Assembly: GCA_023253245.1 (NCBI GenBank)
Contig: JALRHB010000002.1
Location: 7,636-36,031, forward strand
DNA: 28,396 bases
Reading direction: 5' to 3'
Source of the DNA: Polynucleobacter sp.
GTDB taxonomy: Bacteria > Pseudomonadota > Gammaproteobacteria > Burkholderiales > Burkholderiaceae
Part shown: positions 8,138 through 16,395 of the stretch, piece by piece
Position numbering within the stretch: position 1 is the stretch's first letter
How the letters are laid out: each line of letters starts with the position of its first letter
Position numbers and translations under genes: made by a program
Notes under the pieces: generated by a model
Seen by the model: only the letters and a program-made list of their open reading frames with translations
The model's database searches: none
What the model was told of the DNA's origin: nothing

Positions 8138-9043
8138 ATGAGTTTTCCATCTCCTAATCTGCATACTGATCCGGCTCAATTTCCTGGGCTTGATGTCTAT
8201 GTTGTTGCCGGTAATCCTATTGCCCATAGCAAGTCTCCACAAATCCATCAAGAGTTTGCAAAACAGGCTAAGCAAAATATGCACTACGGACTTTTGCTAG
8301 CCCAGTTAGGTGAATTTGAGGCAACAGCAGAAAAGTTTTTTGCTGCAGGTGGTAAAGGGATGAGTGTGACAGTCCCCTTTAAGTTGGATGCTCAGGCATT
8401 TGCAGATGCATTGACATCACGAGCCAAACTAGCAGGCGCTGTTAATACATTATATTTAGTGGGCGAACAAATATTTGGCGACAATACTGATGGAGCCGGC
8501 TTAGTGCGTGATTTATTAGCGCAAGGTCTTAAGCTTCATAGCGCACGCATTTTGCTCTTAGGTGCAGGTGGTGCGGCTCGTGGTGTGATGGGCCCGTTGT
8601 TGGAGCAGTCTCCCAAATGTTTGGTTATTGCAAATCGTTCAAGTACAAAGGCCGAGGAGCTAGTAAAACTTTTTGCTCAGCCCGCTAGCGATTATGAAGT
8701 TGCACTTGAAGCTCGCACTTTGATTGATTTAGAGGATTTAGTAAAAACGCCATATCCTTTTGATGTGGTGATTAATGCCACTGCTGCTGGCTTGAGCGAT
8801 GAATCACCATTAAGTGATTTGGCAGCTGCTAATATTTTTACTCCCCAATCATTTGCCTATGATATGGTCTACGGAAAAGTTACCGCCATGATGCAACAGG
8901 CTTTGCATCGGGGTGCTCGCGTCAGTGATGGTTTAGGTATGCTGGTAGAGCAAGCTGCAGATGCTTTCTTAATTTGGCGTGGTGCAGATTTAAGCAAATC
9001 GATACAACCACGTGCAGTATTGGCAAAATTGCGCAATTCCTAG
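8138..9043 (+). CDS. aroE: Shikimate dehydrogenase
   Basis: Reduces 3-dehydroshikimate to shikimate with NADPH. The protein has 301 residues. Substrate-binding motifs are GNPIAHSKSP (25-34) and GMSVTVPFK with catalytic Lys82, then NTDGAG with Asp118, and the nucleotide-binding loop LGAGGAARG (141-149), followed by NRSSTKAEEL, where a basic residue fits NADPH preference. An N-terminal extension of about 18 residues precedes the conserved start of the fold; the next in-frame ATG is too far inside. The 45-base gap after the TonB-like gene is AT-rich, the stretch just before the ATG is pyrimidine-rich without a Shine-Dalgarno sequence, and weak promoter-like hexamers (TTGGAA at 8075, TATTAA at 8099) occur at the end of the preceding gene, so it may have its own transcript as well. 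Confidence 0.95.
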   Translation: MSFPSPNLHTDPAQFPGLDVYVVAGNPIAHSKSPQIHQEFAKQAKQNMHYGLLLAQLGEFEATAEKFFAAGGKGMSVTVPFKLDAQAFADALTSRAKLAGAVNTLYLVGEQIFGDNTDGAGLVRDLLAQGLKLHSARILLLGAGGAARGVMGPLLEQSPKCLVIANRSSTKAEELVKLFAQPASDYEVALEARTLIDLEDLVKTPYPFDVVINATAAGLSDESPLSDLAAANIFTPQSFAYDMVYGKVTAMMQQALHRGARVSDGLGMLVEQAADAFLIWRGADLSKSIQPRAVLAKLRNS

Positions 9044-9060
9044 TTTGTCTACAAACTTTG

Positions 9061-9807
9061 ATGCGGTGGATTTACTATCTCTTTAAATGTTTGCTTGGCG
9101 GTTTTATTGCCATGCAAATTTATTTTGTGATTCAGATTGGTATCTGGACAGCTTTTAATCCCAGCAGTACCGCATTTCAGCGGGCGGAGCGATGGCGTCT
9201 TTGTGGCATACATTGGACTTGCTCGATTCAATCATTCTGGGTGCCTTACGAGAAGATTTCTAGCAATTTAAAGCGGGCTGTTCTAGTTAGTGAGGACGAT
9301 ATTTTCTTTCAGCATATTGGAGTGCGTTTAGAGGATATGCAAAAAGCTTGGGCCAAAAACGCACAGAAAAATAGTGGCAAATCTCAGGCGCCTTTGCGTG
9401 GAGGCTCCACCATAACCCAGCAGCTGGCTAAAAATTTATTCTTATCTTCTGAGCAGAATTATTTTCGCAAGGGTCAGGAACTCATTGTTACCGGAATGCT
9501 AGAGACAATTCTCTCCAAGGAACGTCTATATGAGATTTATTTAAACTCAGTCGAATGGGGGGAGGGAATCTTTGGTATAGGTGCAGCATCTGAGCATTAC
9601 TATGGGCTTAAACCAGAATGGCTAGATCGTGAACAATCAGCGGCTTTAGCTTCAGCTCTGCCAGCACCAAAATGCTTTGATAAGTCGAGATACTGTCGCA
9701 AAGCAAACATTCATTTTCCTACTCGCCAAGAATTCATCTTAGAGAATATGGATCGGGTGGTTTTGGCACCCATCAAGCAAGCAAAACCCCGAAAAACTGG
9801 TTCGTAG
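9061..9807 (+). CDS. mtgA: Monofunctional peptidoglycan glycosyltransferase
   Basis: Polymerises lipid II into glycan strands without transpeptidase activity (family GT51), anchored in the inner membrane. The ATG at 9061 gives 248 residues; the frame is open further upstream inside aroE but those residues are not family-like. The membrane segment is at about 8-31. The GT51 motifs are SEDDIFFQH with catalytic Glu78, GGSTITQQLAKNLFL (114-128), RKGQELIVTGMLE, and EIYLNSVEWGEGIFGIGAAS (158-177) with the second catalytic-region Glu. Length matches E. coli MtgA. It lies 17 bases after aroE and ends the plus-strand run that begins with mpl, so peptidoglycan functions sit at both ends of that run. 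Confidence 0.95.
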   Translation: MRWIYYLFKCLLGGFIAMQIYFVIQIGIWTAFNPSSTAFQRAERWRLCGIHWTCSIQSFWVPYEKISSNLKRAVLVSEDDIFFQHIGVRLEDMQKAWAKNAQKNSGKSQAPLRGGSTITQQLAKNLFLSSEQNYFRKGQELIVTGMLETILSKERLYEIYLNSVEWGEGIFGIGAASEHYYGLKPEWLDREQSAALASALPAPKCFDKSRYCRKANIHFPTRQEFILENMDRVVLAPIKQAKPRKTGS

Positions 9808-9821
9808 GGAACCTTTTCTTT

Positions 9822-9835
9822 CTACTTTTGAGTAG
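9822..9835. terminator. Small hairpin at the mtgA/pyrF convergent junction
   Basis: CTACT-TTTG-AGTAG forms a 5-base-pair stem with a 4-base loop. Its left arm includes the pyrF stop codon (TAG on the minus strand). No U-tract follows in either direction, so it is a weak terminator candidate at best. The intergenic distance between the two stop codons is only 14 bases. Confidence 0.25.
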
Positions 9836-10667
9836 CGGCTCGTAATGCATCCCTGGTTATGACGGCGGCATTTCTTGCCGCCTGAGCAAAATCTGGACCA
9901 GAGCTTGCATACAAAATGGCTCTTGAAGAGTTAATCATCATGCCCGTTCCGGGGCGATTGGGGATGCAGCCTGCTTTAACAGTTGCATCGATATCCCCTC
10001 CTTGTGCGCCAATTCCGGGGATGAGCAAAGGCATATCGCCCACTATCGATCGTACTTTGGCGATTTCTTCAGGGTAAGTGGCACCAACCACCAGACTGAT
10101 TTGGCCAGATGCATTCCAGTTTTGTGCAGCAAGTTTTGCCACATATTGATAGAGGGGTTCACCGCTAGGTAGCACATTAAGAAACTGCAAATCTGAGCCA
10201 CCTGGGTTTGATGTGCGACATAAAACAATCACTCCCTTGCCAGCGTACTTGAGGTAGGGCTCGATCGTGTCAAATCCCATATAGGGGTTGACGGTGACAG
10301 CATCAGCCCCATAACGCTCAAAGGCTTCTAGGGCGTAGTGGTCAGCAGTGCTACCAATATCTCCACGCTTAGAGTCTAGGATCACAGGAATATGGGGGTA
10401 TTTGGCCTTGAGGTAGCTTGTGAGTTTTTCAAGCTGAGCTTCAGCTCTTTGAGAGGCGAAGTAAGCAAACTGGGGTTTGAATGCACAGACCAGATCTGCG
10501 GTCACATCAGCTATTTCACGGCAGAACTCAAAAATACCCTCAGGCTTGCCCTTAAACATGTCAGGTAAGCGCTGGGGATCTGGGTCAAAGCCCACACACA
10601 ACATACTGCCTTGAGAAGCCCACGCGGACTGGAGTTGCTGGCTAAAGGTATTTGAGCTGGAGTTCAT
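9822..10667 (-). CDS. pyrF: Orotidine 5'-phosphate decarboxylase
   Basis: Last step of UMP synthesis: decarboxylation of OMP. The motif VILDSKRGDIGSTADHYA carries catalytic Lys100, and VGFDPDPQRLP (25-35) is the N-terminal motif of the longer PyrF group (about 270-280 residues) rather than the short E. coli type. Further conserved pieces are VNPYMGFDTIEPYL, CRTSNPGGSD and IPGIGAQGGD, the phosphate-binding end. I chose the ATG at 10667 (281 residues); a TTG start at 10691 in the same frame would add eight residues that look non-conserved. Neither has a strong ribosome binding site. It is convergent with mtgA and divergent from corA. Confidence 0.94.
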   Translation of the reverse strand: MNSSSNTFSQQLQSAWASQGSMLCVGFDPDPQRLPDMFKGKPEGIFEFCREIADVTADLVCAFKPQFAYFASQRAEAQLEKLTSYLKAKYPHIPVILDSKRGDIGSTADHYALEAFERYGADAVTVNPYMGFDTIEPYLKYAGKGVIVLCRTSNPGGSDLQFLNVLPSGEPLYQYVAKLAAQNWNASGQISLVVGATYPEEIAKVRSIVGDMPLLIPGIGAQGGDIDATVKAGCIPNRPGTGMMINSSRAILYASSGPDFAQAARNAAVITRDALRAATQK

Positions 10668-10741
10668 TGGATTTAGGCTTATTTTCGTCAAACTGTCATG
10701 CTCTATAGGATAAACTAGCGCACATTCCTTAGGAGTTCACT

Positions 10742-11713
10742 ATGATCAACTTGTTCGTCCTGCAAAATGGCCGCCTCTCTCAAGAGCAAGTCGAAGATCG
10801 CAATGAATTGTTGCAATACTCAAACCCCATCTGGATTGACGTGGTTAATCCGGAGGAGGAGGAGCTCTTATGGATCAAGGAGGCCTTTGGTGTTCTTTTG
10901 CCTGAATTGGATGATTTGGGTGACTTAGAGGCTTCTGCCCGCTATTTTGAGGCCGATGATGGCCACCTTCATATTCGTACCGATTTCCTATTGGATGAGG
11001 AAGAAACTTCACGCAACGTCAGAGTTGCGTTCGTGATGACCAAGCAAGTCTTGTTCTCCATTCATGATGAAGATTTGCCAGTCTTCCGTCTGGTGCGTTT
11101 ACGCGCTCGTCTTCGCCCAGGCTCTGTCAGTAATGCAAAAGATGTTTTGTTGGATTTGTATTCGACTGACGCTGAATACTCTGCGGATGCCTTGGAAGAG
11201 GTTTATGAGAATCTGGAGCTTGCCGGAAAACGGGTTCTGCAAGATGACATCACTGACAACGATGCAGAAGAAGTGCTTGAAACAATCGCTAAGGAAGAAG
11301 ATACCAATGGACGTATTCGTCGCAATGTGATGGATACTCGACGTGCTTTGTCATTTCTTATGCGCAGCAAATTATTGTCTGATGAGCAACAAGAGGAAGC
11401 GCGTCAGATTTTGCGAGATATTGATTCATTAGAAAACCATACCGCATTTTTGTTTGACAAGATTAACTTCTTGATGGATGCGACTGTTGGTTTCATTAAT
11501 TTGAATCAAAGTAAGATCATTAAGATCTTCTCGGTGGTTTCTGTTGCCTTGATGCCGCCAACTCTCTTAGCAAGTATCTGGGGTATGAACTTCCGTTACA
11601 TGCCAGAGTTGGAGGAGACTTGGGGTTATCCGGTGGCGATTATTTCAATGATCATTTCAGCGATGATTCCTTTGGGCTACTTCCGTCACAAAGGTTGGCT
11701 TAGCTCTCGTTAA
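10742..11713 (+). CDS. corA: CorA-family magnesium/divalent cation transporter
   Basis: Inner membrane channel for Mg2+ (also Co2+ or Ni2+ in the family), pentameric. The 323 residues comprise a large acidic N-terminal cytoplasmic domain, a long helical region (about 145-255) and two C-terminal membrane helices (about 262-280 and 296-313). The diagnostic selectivity loop GMN is at 281-283 (WGMNFRYMPELEETWG). The C-terminal basic tail (RHKGWLSSR) is typical. The ATG follows a good TAGGAG ribosome binding site at a proper distance. It is a single-gene unit flanked by divergent pyrF and convergent pncC, and a stable hairpin directly follows the stop codon. No Mg2+ riboswitch could be placed, since only 74 bases separate it from pyrF. 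Confidence 0.95.
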   Translation: MINLFVLQNGRLSQEQVEDRNELLQYSNPIWIDVVNPEEEELLWIKEAFGVLLPELDDLGDLEASARYFEADDGHLHIRTDFLLDEEETSRNVRVAFVMTKQVLFSIHDEDLPVFRLVRLRARLRPGSVSNAKDVLLDLYSTDAEYSADALEEVYENLELAGKRVLQDDITDNDAEEVLETIAKEEDTNGRIRRNVMDTRRALSFLMRSKLLSDEQQEEARQILRDIDSLENHTAFLFDKINFLMDATVGFINLNQSKIIKIFSVVSVALMPPTLLASIWGMNFRYMPELEETWGYPVAIISMIISAMIPLGYFRHKGWLSSR

Positions 11714-11716
11714 CAC

Positions 11717-11745
11717 ATAAACGCTTAATAGACTTAAGCGTTTAT
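11717..11745. terminator. Perfect 12-bp hairpin shared by corA and pncC
   Basis: ATAAACGCTTAA, a 5-base loop TAGAC, then TTAAGCGTTTAT: 12 base pairs without mismatch, starting 3 bases after the corA stop. The right arm contains the pncC stop codon (11734-11736) and its last codons. T-rich sequence is limited to the arm itself, so termination efficiency is uncertain, but symmetry and position fit a bidirectional terminator. Confidence 0.65.
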
Positions 11746-12258
11746 AGGCCTTAGTAATTCCAAAAATTTAGAGAGTGCAAAGTCACGCGCTTGTTCGCGT
11801 ATAGTTTGGCGATCTCCCATAAAATGTTTTGTCATGGTGGTTACATTGACCAAATCTTGCAGATGATCTTCTTTAATTGCCCATCCAAAACAGACTGTCC
11901 CTACGGGCTTATTTGGTGAGCCACCGCTTGGTCCAGCAATTCCAGTAATGGAGATGGCGACCTGCACCTTAGCATTATGTTGGGCGCCCTGAGCCATAGC
12001 CTTTGCAACCTCTTCACTGACTGCGCCAAAAGATTGCAAGAGCTCAGCAGATACATCTAAGCATTCAGTTTTAGCTTGATTGCTATAGGTGATATAGCCC
12101 CTCTCAAACCAATCGCTTGAGCCGGCAAGATCTGTGAGGGTGGCGCATACGAGACCACCTGTACAGGATTCAGCCAAGGCTATTTTCCAGCCACGATGAG
12201 TCAGAGCCAGCCCAACAGCCTTTGCAAGCTCATGCTGAGGATCGTTATTGTTTTTCAT
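11734..12258 (-). CDS. pncC: Nicotinamide-nucleotide amidohydrolase (CinA C-terminal family)
   Basis: Deamidates nicotinamide mononucleotide to nicotinate mononucleotide in the pyridine nucleotide salvage cycle. This is the stand-alone CinA-C domain form (174 residues), as in E. coli PncC/YgaD, not the full CinA. Family motifs are LAESCTGGL with the catalytic Ser31, GYITYSNQAK, SITGIAGPSGGSPNKPVGTV and FMGDRQTIREQA. The start codon overlaps the pgpA stop as ATGA (12255-12258), indicating translational coupling, and thiL-pgpA-pncC forms one tight minus-strand operon. The same order is common in betaproteobacteria, as I recall. Confidence 0.93.
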   Translation of the reverse strand: MKNNNDPQHELAKAVGLALTHRGWKIALAESCTGGLVCATLTDLAGSSDWFERGYITYSNQAKTECLDVSAELLQSFGAVSEEVAKAMAQGAQHNAKVQVAISITGIAGPSGGSPNKPVGTVCFGWAIKEDHLQDLVNVTTMTKHFMGDRQTIREQARDFALSKFLELLRPINA

Positions 12259-12812
12259 TGATACAGAATAATAGTTGTTTGCACTATGAGAACAATTAGC
12301 ACGGTGATCACAGCAGCAGCAAGATCGTCAGCAATAATTCCAAAGCCCCGCCATAGGATTTCTTTAGCACCGGAGGGTGTTGAGTACTCAATATCTTCTA
12401 ATTTTTTAAAGTGACGATCAATCTTTCCAATCAAGCTTGGTTTGATAGCATCAAAAAAGCGAAAAAGTGCAAATGCCAAAATTTGCAATGCAATGCTGGT
12501 GGGCATAATGAGCACCAGCACTAGCCAGAAGGCAAGCATTTCATCCCAAACAATTCCACCAAAATCTTTCTTGCCTAATTCTTCACTCACTTTTCCGCAA
12601 ATCCAGCAGCCAAGCAAAATCCCCGCAGCAATGAGCCAAAGAATTGTTATTGCATTTAAGTAATACTGAGCTATTAAGAAGATGGCCCAAGCCCATAAAG
12701 TTCCAACGGTTCCTGGGGCAATGGGTGCTAGCCCACTACCAAAACCAAAAGCTAGTATCCGAGTGGGGGAGCTAAAGACCCAGAGTATGGATGGTTTAGT
12801 AGCGCTAGTCAT
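12255..12812 (-). CDS. pgpA: Phosphatidylglycerophosphatase A
   Basis: Inner membrane enzyme that dephosphorylates phosphatidylglycerophosphate to phosphatidylglycerol. The motif GFGSGLAPIAPGTVGTLWA is the N-terminal PgpA signature, and the acidic DEMLAFW and RFFDAIKP segments are also family features. Several hydrophobic helices are visible, three or four over 185 residues. The frame extends to a TTG at 12833 that would overlap thiL by 8 bases; I prefer the ATG at 12812 (MTSATKPSILW), which lies 13 bases after the thiL stop. The ribosome binding site is weak in both cases. Middle gene of thiL-pgpA-pncC. Confidence 0.93.
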   Translation of the reverse strand: MTSATKPSILWVFSSPTRILAFGFGSGLAPIAPGTVGTLWAWAIFLIAQYYLNAITILWLIAAGILLGCWICGKVSEELGKKDFGGIVWDEMLAFWLVLVLIMPTSIALQILAFALFRFFDAIKPSLIGKIDRHFKKLEDIEYSTPSGAKEILWRGFGIIADDLAAAVITVLIVLIVQTTIILYQ

Positions 12813-12825
12813 GCGGAGTTGGTTC

Positions 12826-13845
12826 TCAAGCAAAGTGGTCGAAAGATTGCAGCATAGTATTTACTTGGTCTGGACTTAATTCACCATCATCATGTTTCAG
12901 TGCAATATTGAGAGAGTCATTTTGTCTGGGCTTGACAGTTCCAATACGAGTCAGGGGGAGCTTGAGATCTTGACCAATTTGCTTGATGACATCTCTTTTA
13001 CTGGTTGGGGCGGTAAAGCAGAGTTCGTAGTCGTCGCCACCAGCTGCGGCAAACCGATTCTGTAATTCTTTACTTTGTTTAAGTAGGGTGGTGGATTTTG
13101 GAATTTGATCAAGCCAAACTTCAGCATCCTTATTTGATTGTTTCAGGATATGTTTTAAATCCCCCAGCAAGCCATCAGATACATCTATGGCAGAAGTGGC
13201 AGCACTTCTCAAGGCAATACCAAGCTCCACTCTTGGTTTTGGTTCGTGCATGCGCTCCTGAATGATTTCTAAATCATTTTGGGGTAATGTAATTTCATGA
13301 CGCAGCGCAGCAAGAGTAAGTCTTGCATCTCCAACGATTCCGGAAACCCAAATATCGTCACCTGCTAATGCCCCCGACCTTTGAATGGATTTGTTAACGG
13401 GTATTGCTCCAAAAGCAGTAATGCAAATATTGAGTGGACCGGCAGTGGTATCGCCACCAATAAGCGGGCAAGCATGGGTATTGGCGATGCTAAATAAACC
13501 CTTGCTAAATGCTTCAAGCCAAGCAGCATCAGCCTTGGGCAAAGCGATTGCCAGGGTAAAACCAATCGGCTGAGCGCCCATGGCGGCTAGGTCTGAGAGG
13601 TTGACTGCTAGGGCCTTCCAGCCCAAGTACTCTGGTTTGGTATCAGCAAAAAAGTGCCTTCCCTCAACAAGCATGTCGCTTGTAATGGCGATTTCATGAT
13701 TTGGCTCTGTTTTAAGTAGCGCGCAGTCATCCCCGATTCCCAGGCTAACGGATCCAGGGTTCTTGGCAAGCATGGCTTCTGATTGCTTTTTAAAAAAGCG
13801 TTGGATTAGATCAAATTCGCCTAACTGGGTCGAGTGGAGTTCCAT
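12826..13845 (-). CDS. thiL: Thiamine-monophosphate kinase
   Basis: Phosphorylates thiamine monophosphate to thiamine diphosphate, the active cofactor (used for instance by transketolase, encoded at 17855). The protein has 339 residues, somewhat longer than most ThiL. Motifs are GEFDLIQRFF at the start, GIGDDCALL (36-44), the Mg-ATP segment VNLSDLAAMGAQP (81-93), LIGGDTTAGP, and AIDVSDGLLGDLKHI. The ATG at 13845 has TGAGG just upstream. First gene of the minus-strand operon thiL-pgpA-pncC, divergent from maeB with about 70 bases between the starts. Confidence 0.95.
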   Translation of the reverse strand: MELHSTQLGEFDLIQRFFKKQSEAMLAKNPGSVSLGIGDDCALLKTEPNHEIAITSDMLVEGRHFFADTKPEYLGWKALAVNLSDLAAMGAQPIGFTLAIALPKADAAWLEAFSKGLFSIANTHACPLIGGDTTAGPLNICITAFGAIPVNKSIQRSGALAGDDIWVSGIVGDARLTLAALRHEITLPQNDLEIIQERMHEPKPRVELGIALRSAATSAIDVSDGLLGDLKHILKQSNKDAEVWLDQIPKSTTLLKQSKELQNRFAAAGGDDYELCFTAPTSKRDVIKQIGQDLKLPLTRIGTVKPRQNDSLNIALKHDDGELSPDQVNTMLQSFDHFA

Positions 13846-13917
13846 GCCTCATTTTATGGCTCTTCTGAATCTTTCATCCGAGAGGAATAGAATGAGAAGC
13901 TTAAATACATCTGATTG

Positions 13918-16257
13918 ATGAGTGAACGCATGAGTAAACCAAGTAACGGCAGTAAAGAACAACAAATTGCAGACTTGAGAGCTGCAGCCCTCTACTATCA
14001 CGAGTTTCCGGTCCCCGGAAAAATCGAAATCGCTCCTACCAAGCAGTTAACTAATCAACGAGACCTTGCCCTAGCTTATACCCCTGGTGTTGCCGCAGCA
14101 TGCGAGGAGATTGCAAAAGATCCAGCCAATGCATTTCGTTATACGGCCCGTGGTAATTTAGTGGGAGTTATCACCAACGGTACTGCAGTGCTTGGTTTAG
14201 GAAATATTGGACCATTGGCCAGCAAGCCAGTGATGGAGGGCAAGTCAGTTCTATTTAAGAAATTTGCTGGGATTGATGTTTTCGATATTGAAGTTAACGA
14301 AAACGACCCAGATAAATTGGTTGAAATTATCGCGGCACTCGAACCTACATTTGGTGGAATTAATTTAGAAGATATTAAAGCGCCTGATTGTTTTGTAGTG
14401 GAGCGTAAATTACAAGCGCGTATGAAGATTCCAGTCTTTCATGACGATCAACATGGCACAGCAATAGTCGTAGCGGCAGCAATCTTGAATGGCTTAAAAG
14501 TAGTTGGCAAAGATGTGGGTAATGTGAAGTTGGTGACCTCTGGTGCTGGTGCCGCTGCTTTAGCTTGTTTAGATTTATTGGTAGACCTTGGTATCCCGCG
14601 TAAAAATATTTGGGTGACCGATTTAGCCGGTGTCGCTTATAAAGGCCGTAAAGAATTAATGGATCCGGAGAAAGAGCCATTCTGTCAAGAAACTGATTTG
14701 CGTACATTAGATCAAGTGATTGAAGGCGCTGATATTTTCTTGGGTCTTTCAGCGGGTGGTGTACTAAAGCAAGCCATGGTTAAGAAAATGGCGGATAAGC
14801 CATTGATTTACGCATTGGCTAATCCAACCCCTGAAATCTTGCCTGAGGAAGTTAAAGAAGTTCGTCCTGACGCAGTCATGGCAACCGGTCGTACTGATTA
14901 CCCCAATCAAGTAAACAATGTTTTATGTTTTCCATTTATCTTCCGTGGTGCATTAGATGTTGGTGCCACTACGATTACCCGTGGCATGGAAGTTGCGGCT
15001 GTTAAGGCTGTAGCAGAGTTAGCTCAAGCTGAACAGAGTGAAGTGGTTACTTCTGTATATGGTATAGAAAATCTCTCTTTTGGCCCAGAGTATTTGATTC
15101 CAAAGCCATTTGATCCTCGCTTAATTACTGTTATTGCTCCCGCTGTTGCAAAAGCGGCTATGGATGATGGTGTTGCCTTGCGTCCAATCAAAGACTTTGA
15201 TGCATACCGCAATCAATTACAACAGTTTGTTTACCACTCTGGCACCTTGATGAAGCCATTGTTTAGCATCGCTAAACGAGTTCCGCCAAATCAAAAACGC
15301 ATTGTGTTTGCAGAGGGCGAGGATGAGCGAGTATTGCGTGCTGTTCAGATTGCTATTGATGAACATCTTGCAACCCCAATTTTGATAGGAAGACCAGCCG
15401 TTATTCAGCACCGTATTGGTAAGTTTGGTTTGCGTATTAAGCCGGGTGCAGACTTTGAAATCGTCAACCCAGAAAACGATCCTCGATATCGCGATTTCTG
15501 GCAATCTTATTTAGGTTTGACTGAGCGCAAAGGCGTCACTGAATCGTTTGCGAAGTTAGAGATGCGTCGTCGTAATAGCCTGATTGGCTCGATGATGATT
15601 GCTAAAGGTATGGCTGATGGCATGATTTGTGGAACCGTTGGAAATTTGGCAACCCATCTCAAATACGTCGATGAAGTTGTAGGTCGCGAGCCCGGTGCCA
15701 ATGTTTATGGTGCTATGTCTGGATTAATCTTGCCTGGTCGCCAAGTCTTCTTGGTTGATACTCATGTCAACATCGATCCAACTGCTGAGCAATTAGCAGA
15801 GCTGACTTTGATGGCGGCAAATGAGATGCGTAAGCTAGGCTTAGCACCTAAGGTAGCGCTTTTATCTCATTCCAATTTTGGTTCAAGTAGTGCACCATCC
15901 GCAGTCAAGATGCGTGAAGTGCTCGCTTTGATTCAAAAAGCTGATCCAACTCTTGAGATAGATGGTGAGATGCACGGTGATAGCGCTCTAGATGAAACGA
16001 TTCGTGCTGGTGCGGTAACGTCTTCCCCATTAAAAGGGGATGCTAATTTACTGGTGTTGCCAAACATCGATGCGGCGAATATTTCGTACAACTTACTTAA
16101 AACTGCAGCAGGAAATGGTATTGCTATTGGACCCTTACTCTTAGGGGTTGCTAAACCAATCCATATTCTGACGCCTGCTGCCACTGTCCGTCGTATTGTG
16201 AACGTGACCACTTTGGCAGTTGTGGAAGCCGCTAGTAATGCTAGAGGTGCTGCGTAA
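13918..16257 (+). CDS. maeB: NADP-dependent malic enzyme fused to a phosphotransacetylase-like domain
   Basis: Oxidative decarboxylation of malate to pyruvate with NADPH formation. The malic enzyme part (about residues 1-425) shows ALAYTPGVAAAC with catalytic Tyr54, KPVMEGKSVLFKKFAG with the probable catalytic Lys109, the metal-binding pair Glu151/Asp152, FHDDQHGTA with Asp176, and the dinucleotide loop TSGAGAAALACLD. The C-terminal part (about 440-779) is phosphotransacetylase-like (FAEGEDERVLRAVQIAIDE, GMADGMICGTVGNLATHLKY). This large hybrid form is typical of Gram-negative MaeB, where the PTA-like domain is generally regulatory (acetyl-CoA sensing) rather than catalytic. The start is ATG 13918; TTG 13915 and ATG 13930 are alternatives, and no clear ribosome binding site decides. 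Single gene, followed by an AT-rich gap. Confidence 0.95.
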   Translation: MSERMSKPSNGSKEQQIADLRAAALYYHEFPVPGKIEIAPTKQLTNQRDLALAYTPGVAAACEEIAKDPANAFRYTARGNLVGVITNGTAVLGLGNIGPLASKPVMEGKSVLFKKFAGIDVFDIEVNENDPDKLVEIIAALEPTFGGINLEDIKAPDCFVVERKLQARMKIPVFHDDQHGTAIVVAAAILNGLKVVGKDVGNVKLVTSGAGAAALACLDLLVDLGIPRKNIWVTDLAGVAYKGRKELMDPEKEPFCQETDLRTLDQVIEGADIFLGLSAGGVLKQAMVKKMADKPLIYALANPTPEILPEEVKEVRPDAVMATGRTDYPNQVNNVLCFPFIFRGALDVGATTITRGMEVAAVKAVAELAQAEQSEVVTSVYGIENLSFGPEYLIPKPFDPRLITVIAPAVAKAAMDDGVALRPIKDFDAYRNQLQQFVYHSGTLMKPLFSIAKRVPPNQKRIVFAEGEDERVLRAVQIAIDEHLATPILIGRPAVIQHRIGKFGLRIKPGADFEIVNPENDPRYRDFWQSYLGLTERKGVTESFAKLEMRRRNSLIGSMMIAKGMADGMICGTVGNLATHLKYVDEVVGREPGANVYGAMSGLILPGRQVFLVDTHVNIDPTAEQLAELTLMAANEMRKLGLAPKVALLSHSNFGSSSAPSAVKMREVLALIQKADPTLEIDGEMHGDSALDETIRAGAVTSSPLKGDANLLVLPNIDAANISYNLLKTAAGNGIAIGPLLLGVAKPIHILTPAATVRRIVNVTTLAVVEAASNARGAA

Positions 16258-16313
16258 GGGTATAGTTGAGGCTATTATTTATATTAGTTAATACTCACTA
16301 ACATAAATTATTA

Positions 16314-16338
16314 TTATATAAATCAATAAGTTATATAA
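16314..16338. repeat. Pair of TTATATAA palindromes in an AT-rich gap
   Basis: Two copies of the 8-base palindrome TTATATAA (16314-16321 and 16331-16338) separated by 9 bases lie in the 138-base gap between maeB and the barstar-like gene. Because each copy is its own reverse complement, they can also pair as a stem. The surrounding region, about 16275-16340, is strongly AT-rich and is the likely promoter region of the downstream gene. The function is not known. Confidence 0.35.
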
Positions 16339-16395
16339 AAAGCGCTCTAATTGGACTTGATTTGATGGCGTGTTAAGGGTAACCTAGCACCCATC

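Noticed and set aside
10668..10691. TTG start adding eight residues to PyrF
   Set aside because: An ATG at 10667 is available and the added residues do not look family-like; the ribosome binding sites do not favour the TTG.
15217..15504. 95-codon minus-strand frame inside maeB
   Set aside because: Antisense shadow of a well-supported long gene, no ribosome binding site or family motif.
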